Notes under the pieces: model-generated
Databases searched by the model: none
What the model was told of the DNA's origin: nothing
What the model saw: the letters and a program-made list of their open reading frames with translations, nothing else
Part shown: piece after piece, positions 43,335 to 55,300 of the stretch
How positions within the stretch are numbered: the first letter of the stretch is position 1
Layout of the letters: each line of letters starts with the position of its first letter
Made by a program: the position numbers and the translations under genes
From: Amphiura filiformis
Lineage: Eukaryota > Echinodermata > Ophiuroidea > Amphilepidida > Amphiuridae
DNA length: 64,000 nt
Assembly (NCBI RefSeq): GCF_039555335.1
Contig: NC_092646.1
Span: 34,044,880 to 34,108,879, forward strand
Direction of reading: 5' to 3'

Positions 43335-46300
43335 CTCCCCACATATTAAAGTGAAGATTCACATGAGGTGATCGATCTCCTTTGAATTATTTCTACATAA
43401 ATTTAAAACAATCTCAATATGCCAAACCGAAGAGGAGGACGAGGTGGCCGAGGCGGTGGACGTGGTAGAGGTCGAGGCAGAGGGCGGTATAATCGAGGTC
43501 GAGTCAATCAGCCAGCACAGCCTGCTGCAGCAGTGTCAGATGATTGGTCAGCAGTAGCAGTTGGAGCTGCTGAAGCAGCAGCACAGGGGAAGGAAAGTGT
43601 AAGTAGATTGGGTATCCATTTGAAATCCATAGATTTTGATGCCTCATTTGTCTAGGACTCGGATAGCGACATTTTCACATATATTTTTGTGGAACCTGAG
43701 AGCATCATTAGATTAGGCCAAAAAAAAAAAGTTCGTCTCAAAGCTTGCACGCGCGTTTGTAAAATCGCACGATTTGACAAAAAAGAAATGCGGAAATTTT
43801 TTTTATTTCAAAAAAAAAAAAAAAATTTTATAGTTTTTCCAGAAAAAATCGGCGAAAATCAGACTATATATACCATGAAAAAAGTCGGAATAAAAAAAAA
43901 AAAAAAAATCGCATTTCTCGTGAGCTTTGAGACAAACCTTTTTTTTTTTTGCCTTAATACAATTTACTTCAATGACTGTTAAATTTCAAGAATATCAATA
44001 CTTAGCCATTTGCCATGAAAATGTGTACATTATATTGCGAATTTCAAAAATTCAAAATTATTTTGATATCAGAAGGACATATTCCTCATTTTAAAAATGC
44101 TATTTGATATGTCTGATGTGCTCTCAGGTCCCGCAAAACAATATGTGAAATCATCTATCCAATTAGCCCTTATTTAGCCCAAAATTTGTTGCTATGAGTA
44201 TGAGTGACTCTTTGAATGAAAAAGGCCTGGGTGATGTCATTTTTCATATTTATTCTGGTTCATTGCTTTGCACTGGAAAATATCCATTTTGATGGATTCT
44301 AAATTTGGAGTGATTGGTTATGAGTGTCCACTCTTATTTGGTCATATAGGCATATACATTTGTATACTTTAATCTGGGGCTATTATATTTACAGTAGAAA
44401 AGATAAAAACTGATTCTTAGGCCATCTTAATCACCCACTTTTTGCATGTTATTCCTGCTGGATTGAGTAACCTTTTTTTTTCCAAATCCACCACATATAA
44501 ATCTCACATCTGACATCATCAGACATCAAAATGTAGCCAAAATAGTAAATCGTAATGAAATTCTTCATCTTAACCAGTGCAGTATAACCTCCTTGAGAAA
44601 TGAAAAGGTGGTCTATTCTTGTCAAAAAGCTCTCCCCACAGAAAAAAAAGTAATAAAATTAAAATCTAAGAAAAAACCCGCATTTCGCATTAGGTGTTCA
44701 ACTTGGGATGGGCTTTGAGACAAAGTATTAAACTAAGAAGATGGCCTTATAAATTGATAAAATTGATACAAACAAACAATAAAAATAACAACAGACAATT
44801 GTTTTATTTCAATTTACAGGATAAGGAAGTTAGTCTTGAGCAACTCTTTACCAGTGACAGTACTTTTGACCGTCACTATGCTGCGCAGGAGACTAACTGT
44901 AATAGATATCTGGCAACACTTCTTGTTCTGCAGAAAAATGGAACTGAAATAGCACAAGGTTAGTATTTTTATTAATAATAAACCATATCGTTAAATACCA
45001 TTAATAAGAAATGCCATATGCTCAGTTTTGCTCGCTCATCAATGATATATACTGCACCAAAAAAGTATCCTTACACTTGACAAAAAATCCTTATTTTAAA
45101 ACTAAACCATATTTGGGTAAATTAATTTGCACTCTCTAATCCTGCACATTATGACAACCCATTGAATCCAATGTGACAAAGTAAAGTTACAAGCATTTGG
45201 TTAGACAAAGGTCCAGTTTTAAAAGTGGCCAGTTTGTCACTTTTAAAACTGGACCATCGTCCAATCAATTGCTTGACTTCTTGAGGTCACATTTGGATTC
45301 AATATGGGTGTCATAATGTGCAGGATTAGAAAATTTAATTTACCCAAATATGGCTTACTTTTAAAACTGGGATTTTTTCCAAGTGTAAGGATACTTTTTT
45401 GGCGCAGTGTAGCTTTGTATCACATTTGAAACAAGATGGATAATCATTCTTGATGATAGTATGCACTATGTAGTGATTGTTCCTGCATGTATGAGTTCAT
45501 TTTTCATTTTTAATAGGGTATGGAAGTGCAGCTGGGATTCTGAAAACAATCCCTTAAAAATTTACTGAATTTGACAACAATAGACCCAACAATATACAAA
45601 TGTTTGATTATATTTTATGTTCTTTTAGAGTAAATTTGACTAATTCTGGAAACATTTTACAAAGATTGCTAAAAACCAACCACAAATTTGCACTTTTTAC
45701 AGACTTCAGGAGAAAATTTACCCCATCTCTAAACCAGTTGTGTGAAAATTACACTCCAAAGTTATTTCAAGATGCCTGAGAATACACCAGCTGCCGCGTA
45801 TCCCCTTGCTGTCATTTCCACCAGTACCCTCAACTCGGGGCATGTGTCCTCCCTTCCTTTTTATATAAATAAAAAGGTAGGGAAACTTGATCAGATATAC
45901 TGAGGGGGAACCCCATTCGCTCTGAATCCTCAGGAAGAAGCATCCTTGGGGTACGAGCTCTAGCGGTGTCCGCACGTACACAATGTCATCTCAAAAACTT
46001 CTATCCTATTCTTAATTTCAGTCGCCAAGATCAGAACATTAGCAGCTGCATGGGCTCGCAAGGATCACAGGTTAGCCAACCGTCTCTTAGGTCAGTCTAC
46101 CCAGTTTGGCTTGGTAGAGGTCCTCAAGGCTCTGACCCTCCTGGATGCGGGGAGGAAGATACGTGAGTGGGAGAAGAGGATGAAGAGATATCAGATGCTA
46201 CCAAAAATAAAAGCTAGGAAAGTTGGGCAGATCAAGTCAAATATTGATAACTTGGGTGTTATCAGGCCTAAGGTGAGTCTTAACTCCATGAGAACTACCT

Positions 46301-49300
46301 GCCGATTGGCCAAAATGAATATTGTGTCCAATTTTGAACCAATCAAGGAGGGTATTAATAAGATCATCTGTAAATGCAAGTTTGACCATAAATAGTTTAA
46401 AGCCAAGTTATAATTGGCAATTGAAATGAGCATTTCAAGTTATCAACCAATCAGAAATGTTGTTAGGTGACCAGTAGTGTCCATGTTTGATGCCTTAAAC
46501 AAGTTAGACCAGGTTTAAATTAGACCGGGTTTTAACTATGAAGATTGGTCTTACAAAAGAGGAACTTGTTGGTGTTTAATACATACCAAGTTATTGTATA
46601 TTATCGTAGATACTGTAAAGGGTAAATAATTGTAGCTTAATATTGGATGGCTGCAGTTTAACTTTTGGACTTAGTAGCTCTTAGTCAGACCATAGTTAGA
46701 CCAGGATCAATTGTTTAACCTGGTCTAAATATCTAGTATTATGTAGCCTTACCAAATGTATTGTTTTGTGTCCTTTCAGATGGGGTCAGTGAGTGGTGCA
46801 TTAAGCAGACACATTCGCAACTGGGTAAGACAAATCCCAAAGTCACAGCTAGAGTTCTATGCATTGCATTATCCCAAGGAACCATGGAAGAGATTGGCTG
46901 ACCTTTGTCACTTGAACCCAAAGAAGGTGAGTGTACACTGTACAGCAAACTGATCTAAAAGGGAAATTGTTGACACCCAAAACCTAACCCTCTCCATATG
47001 GTGGTGTCAACTGCAGACGACAAGTTTCAAATTTTCGTTACAAATTTCATAATTATACATTTTCATGACCATATTTGGCATCAGCATGAAAAATGCATTA
47101 AAATGAGTACAAACAAGCATAGTATTGGTTCAGTGATAGGTTTTGATATTTTGAGAAAATCTCTCAAAACTTGGACTTTATGTTGAAGCCCTATGGCCAG
47201 CAAGCAGAGCATTAAAACCAATTTATTGATATTTTGATAAATAAATAAATAAAATAGGATATAAGTTCAGATTTAAAAAGCCTGTTGCCTGAACCTGCTA
47301 CTGAATTGAACTTGAAACTGTTTTCTGTATTATATTCTTTAATTGCCCTGTTGGAATCCACTATCCCCTGGCACAGGTGCAGCTGACCAGTACAGCAGCA
47401 ACCGCACAAGATCTCGGTCTCATAATTATAGCGTATGCAAAACAGAGTATGACTGTTAACTGTCATCCCCATCCAACACTTCTTCAAGTCAAGCATGTGT
47501 ATCAGTTTATCAGCTCATAATCGGTGGGCCTTATAGATGAGTTGACGCTATCAACAAAGACAAGGGACTGGTATATCAATATGCTTGAACGGACTGAATA
47601 CAACTCCTCTACACTGTTCAATAGCCTTATTGTCATTGTGGCGGAAGTTTTAAAACCATGGGCCCTGAACAAAATATGGATTAATATAAATTTGTCTTGT
47701 GACATCTCGCCAGAAGCATACAAACTATTAATTGAAGTCATATACTTTGTCTACTTTCTGTAACACGCAAAATATAAACCATACAGGTCAACTACCGTAA
47801 ACGTTCGCCTAATGGCGCACCTATGCTCCTTTGCCTTGGGGTAAATTTCATGTATAAATACAGAGCTCCCTCCTCTAAAAATGCCAACAAGAATTAAGGA
47901 TATGTGTCGTTATTTGCTGGTGGGATTTTTATGGGAGGGCACTTTTAGTTTGTGTCTAAAATTCCAGTTATGTCAAGGGAGCCCATAGCGCCATTAGGCG
48001 AACGTTTACGGTATATCACCTTTAAATATGTTTGTCTACTTTTTGGCATAGTGGTAACAGCCTAACAATTCCCGCCGATCAAAGTATAGCTATCAGTCTA
48101 TTTTGCAAATCCCCCCACCCCGGTGTCTTTCATTGATTTAGCATTTCTGTTTTTCCTCTTCGTATAGGACTTTCCTGAGCTACCATGGTTCCTTCCATTC
48201 TGTTTTGGGGAAGCAGCTCCTGATAGTACAATGGTATCCAAATGTGCTCTCGTGAACAAGGACAATCTCAATGAACTGATTGAAAGCTACGAAGTACCGT
48301 ACACGCACATAAAAGAACACAAGAATAAGCTTACGAACGAGAGCAAGAAGCGTATTGCAGAGTATGAGACTAAATTAGATACGGTATTGTGGTGAGTATC
48401 AAAGGATATATTATTAACATAATTTTACACCAGGTTCACCATCGCAAATAATAAAGGAGACAAATAGAAAAGGTGACCCCATTTGGGAATCGAACCCAGG
48501 ACCTCAGGTTTATGAGACCCATGCCTTTTGATAGGATAAAACCACCTTGCTACAGATTAGATGGGTTGAAATTCAAACCTATACTGGTATACATGCGGCA
48601 TTGAAAAAATAGAAGACTTCCTATATTTTCAAGGAAGTTTAGTCAGCCTGGTCCATATGGGGTCTCTCTGTTTAGTCTAGAACACCGTCAATCCCAACCC
48701 AGTCAGTCCAAAAATCTGTTAGGAACGGGTTTTAGGACTGACGGGGGTTCGGATTACCCTAACCCGGATGGATTTTTGGACTGACGGGGATTCGGATTGA
48801 CGGTGTTTCGGACTGATGGGGTGTCTCCCTAATGTCCCCGTCCATATGGGGGCCAAAGGCAGCAAACATTAAATTGAGATATAGGCAAAATAATGGAGGG
48901 GAAAACCCCAATAAAATACATAAAGAAAATAAACATCACAAAACGTCAGAACTTTATAACTAAGTATGCTTAGACCTAATGTTTGTATTTAAGGTAATAA
49001 ATAGTAATTCAATTTTCATAAAAGGATTGAATTTTGCAAGTGGCATATTCATTTGATAAAAATTATAATTGGTAATTGGTTTATCCTGAATTGACTTTTG
49101 AAACTGAAAGATATCTGGATTTTTATTTTGGTACTTCTTTTTCACTTCCTTCTTTAATAAAAATCACTATAATTGGTGACTTCTTTTTCACTATAGTCAG
49201 AGCATTTGAAAGAGATGAAACTGCACTATAGAGGCTATTTTAATCACAATTTTAGTTTTGCTTTGATAATATGTACCATGTATTAAATGATACATTTGGT

Positions 49301-52300
49301 GCAAGAACTTTATCAATTATAGCTGACCGTTGGTACATGACCATATATGACAAGTCCTCTGTGCACAATGGCCATTTGATATATCAAAGAACCATTTTTC
49401 TAGGCCAATTATGGTATATGGATGGGTCATTTGTTCAAATTTTTGCTTTTTTTTGTACCCAAAAGCTTAGAAATTTGCAAACAATTTTGAAAAAATTGTT
49501 AAAACTGGCAATGTGGTTGAAAATTTTGACTTTTGGTATAGCAGCAGGTCCTAATTTCTTGGAATATTGGTGACCTTTCAAATTCGCAGTGGCACATTTT
49601 TAGTCCCCCACCTCACTCTGAGCCCAGAGGGATTTCTTTATGTCAAACTCTGTTTTAATCATTCATACAAAGCTATGTGTACTCAAGTTCAGAGCTAGAA
49701 TGAAAGTTCATCTGTGTTGGTAGTAAACATAGTTTGATAGTTTAACCCCATGAGCACTACCTGCCGATGTAACATTGCCTCTGATTGGTCAATTACATGA
49801 TATCTTCACTTTAATCACCAATCAGAATGGAGCTTTGCAAATAATTCAACTCAATTTTTTTGCATGGTGTAATTATTGGTCCAATTGACAATGAAAACTT
49901 CTTTTTGGCCAATCGGCAGGTAGTTCTCATGGGGTTAAATGCTCGATGACCCACAGGAAGTATCATTTCTATAATGAACAAAAGTAAATAGAATGAATTA
50001 AGATGAGGTGTAACAAAATTACTGTATTTTTTCAGGTATTATGAAGACTTGGAATGCCCAGAGGTGGATGAGGTCATTGTGAAGCGCATGAAATCAGGAG
50101 AGACTATCGGTCTACCTTATGGCAAGTTGATGGAACGGCTGCTTATGTTGAAAATGCTCAACAGAACAGGTGAATAAACAGCACAAAATATAAATGCTTG
50201 AATTTTCTGCCTCTTATTGGTGAAATATATTGTGTTAATGATTTTGATTTGAAGGGTTTTGAGCAGGAGCATGATGGGGCATTTCTTGATCCACAGCCTC
50301 ATCACATTTCTAAAAAAAAATTTATAGATTTTTATACCAGCGGAAACCTCTGGCTTCATAATGTTTGTGTGCAAAATATTTCTTGCAGATGCGTTCACTT
50401 TGCAAAAAAAACCCAGATTTACCACAAGGGTCATTGAGTGATAGTGGGCATTGAGTGAATGTTCTGTGAAAAGGTGATAAAAAAATGTTAAAATTCAGCA
50501 AAAAAGCAGGACAGTCTGGTCCTAAATGTGACTTGTTGTGCCTGAAAGTAACCTGTCCATATTATTTTATGTCTAACTTAATTGGTTTTATGTATCAGTG
50601 CTCGGGCCTTGTCTTACTCCCAATTCCAGATAAATACAGCACTAATTTTTTGGGATTAAAAAAATATGATCAAGTTCTGCAAAATAAAACATAGCTAAAT
50701 CCTAATCCTTTAGTTAGTCCTAACTGGCAATAACATGCATTTTTGTCATGTTTTCTGACAATCGAGTCACAAAAATCAAAGACTTGGAACAAGTCTAAGC
50801 ATTCAAAATCTTGAGTAGATGCCGCAATTTTGCTCTAATTCATACTTTTTTGTGTTACTATAATTAAATAATGGGTTATAAAAATGAAACATGTCTTTTC
50901 CAAAAACTAGAATGCATAAACTGAAATTAGTCTTAGTACAAGTCTTTGAGCTTGATTGTCACAGCATATGAAAAATACCCTAAAACGCATGTTTTTGGCC
51001 CTCATTTCAAAAAATTGGCCAAATATTAAAATTTTACTTTTATTGCCAGTTAGGACTAACTAAAGGATTAGGATTTCTAAAGCTATGTTTCATTTGGCAA
51101 AACAGGATAATATTTTTTTTATCCCTAAAAATTAGTGCTGTATTTTTTTCTGGAATAGGGAGTAATGTCTGTAGTTATCAGTGGACAATTACTCAATTTT
51201 TCCTGGTATTTTGGCGGTCAGTACTAACTAGCCAATTACTAGTTATAATGACAAGTTTGGGCAACACTTTAGGGCTTCCATTGAACGGGTTGGTTGGTAA
51301 AAATAGCCCTTCCATCCAAAAACAAAGTAGCCTGTCTCGGATGTGCTTTAATAGGCCTACATGGGTGCTTTAATACAAGGAGTCTTGTTCTGTGACATCA
51401 GGTACAAAATGCATGCCTTGATTTTGGTAGACTTCTCCGTAGTCCACTTGCCAATTGTGCACTACTCTGGCTATTACATTTAAGCTTAAAAACTCTGATT
51501 TAATTAATGAGTGCACAATTGATAGATTTTCACAACTGATCTTTTCAGTCACCGTCGCCCTCTGTTTGTTAGCTTCCCAAGTGGACTACTGACTTTGCCT
51601 TGAGAGTTAGGCCAATTTCTGGCCTAACTAAAATTGGTGATGATGTAATGCATCTTTAAAAATGAATCTGGCTTGTGATTGGTCGCCCAGATCTCGTTAT
51701 TGTTTAAATCCTCCCGACGCGTACTGGTACCATTATAACTATACATGGTACACAACTATCTAGGGAATGCGGCGCTTTTGTGCTGGTGGATAAACGTATA
51801 TGCATCTAGCGCGTATTGTACCACCATGCTTAGTCTTGTGGTTAGATTTTATTGATAAACAAGTATGATTGACAGTGTGTGAGTCCCGGGGGTAAAGTTC
51901 TGCATAAAAGTGAAAGTCCATAGTCGGTTTTTCGGATAATAAACTGGCAGATTCTAAAATTAGAATTGTTCAGTATTGAAGTGTCATTATAATTATGCCA
52001 TTATGATATGTTGCATTCAATAATATAAGCCTACGTTAGGGCCTATACTTTACTTTTACTGTCACAAATATAATAATATAGCCTAAACTTTTTCATAACC
52101 ATTTTATACTAGTATTTTGATGTACATTGTAGGCCTACTAAATATCAGTATAATTTCGAGTTCAACTGAATGCGTTTATCATGATTAATAACATTTTTAT
52201 TTATCAAAAATCGACTATGGCATAGTCTATGATTTTGGGTACAGAGTAGATATTTGAGCAAAATGTTCTGAAATTATCATGATTATTATACTTTTTTTCA

Positions 52301-55300
52301 GGCAAAGTACCTTTCATGGATATGCTCATAGCACCTGCTGAGGCAAGATTGAAGGAGACCAGGTAAGGGATAAAAAATGTACATGGTCAAATCCAAACAA
52401 CTTCATATAAATGCCTACCAAAAGGTAATTATAAAACTCAAAATCTATCCATCAAATTTAAAAACTATTAAGGCAAATGAGGCATCAAAATTTGCAAAAC
52501 AAAACTGGGTTTCCTTTTGCTATTTCAGTTCTAAATTTTGATGGATAGAATTTGAGTAATAATCTCATAATAAAAGGGGGGTAATTACTTTTTGGTAGAT
52601 GTTTACAAGAAAACATGATATCTATGTGCATAGACTGCGCTTGTATAGTAACATGCAAATTTGCAGGTTTTTGTATTTTTTTCCAAAAAGTTGCCAAATA
52701 TCAAAATTGTATTTTTACTGCCAGTAAGGTTTGATTAAACGATTAGGATCTAGGGCAGTAGCACTGTAAGCATTACACTTTAAGCTGATTGGCTTCTCCA
52801 AAATAAATGCTGATGGTGAGCACAATACTCTAGCTGCCTGAAAGGAATAAATGTACTTCCTAGTTAAGGGGGTACTACACCCCTGACCAATTTTGTGCCT
52901 ATTTTTGCATTTTTTCAAAAAATATAGCGCAGGGGACAAGTAAGATATGTATATCATAGGGGCAAGGACTACAACTACTGCAATGGAAATTTTATTTCAC
53001 CACAGGAAACAGTTGTGGAGGTACAGTCAAAAATGAGGGAAAACCAATATTTGATCAATAAATCAATAACTACTTGCTTTGAGTTGCTGAATTTTCAGTA
53101 CAGTAGTTGTAGTCCTTGCCCTTATAATATGCATATCTTACTTGTCACCAATGTGCTATAATTTTTGAGAAAAATGCAAAAATAGGCACAAAATTGGCCA
53201 GGGGTGTAGTACCCCCTTGACCCCATGAGAACTACCTGCCGATTGGACAAAAAAAAATTCATTATCAATTGGACCAATCAGCAACATTGTTTGAATAATT
53301 TCACCACACAAAAAAATTGGGATGAATTATTTGCAAAGCTCCATTCTGATTGGTGATTAAAATGAAGATACCATGTAATAAACAATGTTAGATCTGTAAG
53401 TAGTGCTCAAGGGGTTAAGTAATTCTTTGAAACTGTTAAAATGCTATGCCTGTTGGTTTATTTATTTAGAAAATAGAATTTTATCACAAATTCTTTCTTT
53501 ATCATTTCCAGTGTTTCTCTAGAAGCGCCAGTTGTTGTCATCGGTGACCGATCCTCCTCCATGGGTGTGGCCGTGAGAACCTCAACCATCATTGCATCTG
53601 TTCTCTGTGCTATTTGCAAAGCCAAGCTGTGCTTCTTCAATGATGGAAATTATGAACCTCCAACTATGCCAAGGGACATCCCACAGGTTGGTGTTTTAGC
53701 CCCCATGGGCACTACTGGTTTTCTTACAGTGCTCCTGATTGGTTAATTACATGATATAATCATCTGAGTAACCAATCAAAATTCAGCTTTTAAGATGTTT
53801 AGCAATATTTAGCTTTACCCCCTTTTAGTGCTACCAATTATTCTTACCATAGAAAGCAAAATTATACTCAAATTTGGAACACTCACCGGGTCAACCGGCA
53901 TCTTGCTCTGAAGATTTGTTGTTGCTAATGATGTTGTTGAGACATCTTTGATGATATGAGGTGTACAGAAAACTGAATAAAATAAAGAGCGGTAAAGCTG
54001 GAGGTCCTGACGGAATACCAAGTAGGATTATCCGCGAATTCTCGTATGAACTGAGCTTAGGGGAGAGTGGGGTAAGTTGAGCCAGGGGGTAAGTTGAACC
54101 ACCCCTCTAGACAGAAAATTAAAAACTTATCTTACTTTGCAATTCCACTTATTTGTATATGACATAACAGAGGCTTCTCAAGTGTAATATGGAATCACTT
54201 GCACTTAAGAAAGCTACATAAGAAAGTTCATTTTTTGCACTTTTGTTGAACTTTTGGCAAAAAACTATTTTTTTCATGTTTCACCCAGAAAGAAAAAGGC
54301 TAAAATGATAGCATTCTGGGTATTGAGGATGTGATATATGAACACTATTTTAGAAAACGATTTACAACAAATAAAAAGTTTTAGTCAGGCGGGAGGCTTG
54401 GTTGTTGACAAAAAGGGTCATATGGGGTAAGTTGAGCCACAGGCCATGGGGCAAGTTGAGCATAGGAAAAACCTGCAGAAATTTCCCAAATTTTTTTATT
54501 CAAAGGAAAATCTTGTCAGAAATTACTTGTATGCACTATTTAGATCAAACTACTTCTATATCAAACTATTTTTCGAAATAAATAACTGAAAACAACAATT
54601 TAAAAAAAGGCAAAATTGAATTTCACAGCTATGGCATATAGGCCTACTGTGCATTTCTATGGTGGCTTAACTTGCCCCCGCGACTGGCTCAACTTACCCC
54701 ACCGTTGGGGTAAGTTGAGCCAATTTGCAAATGATTTTTGGCATCTCACTGTGAAAAAGTGCAATATATTGATTACAATTTTGTGGTATCATAACCAAGT
54801 AAACATACATATGTTTCATTTGTAACACTGCATATGGGTCCTGCTTTATTTATTTGAGCGTAGTAAAAGTAAATGTAAAAAGTGGCTCAACTTGCCCCAC
54901 TCTCCCCTACCACTCTCCAACATCCTTAACAGATCTTACGCAGAGGGTGTTGTGCCACCCCAGTGGAGAAAGGCCACGGTGGTCCCTATCCCCAAGAGTA
55001 AGCCTGCAACATATAACAGTCTCCGCCCAATATCTTTAACGGACCATTTTGCTAAGGTAGCCGAATCATTCATGAATCAGTGGCTCATGGACGATATTCA
55101 AGAACATATTGATCCCAACCAGTTTGGAAACCGGAAAGGAGTGGCGACTCGCACTACCTTGTCAAAGTGTTGCATACGCTACACAAAAATGCTGAAAAAC
55201 CATTAAGCCACAGTACGCTAGTTTTCACTGACCGCATAAACCACAATGTACTCATTCGCAAATTAATCAATCTTGAGTCCGCCCCTGTGGTTGCGTGGCT

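Noticed and set aside
48472-48558. Functional tRNA-Met gene
   Set aside because: Extra bases lie between the A box and the anticodon arm, and the acceptor stem does not pair. It is a tRNA-derived repeat or pseudogene.
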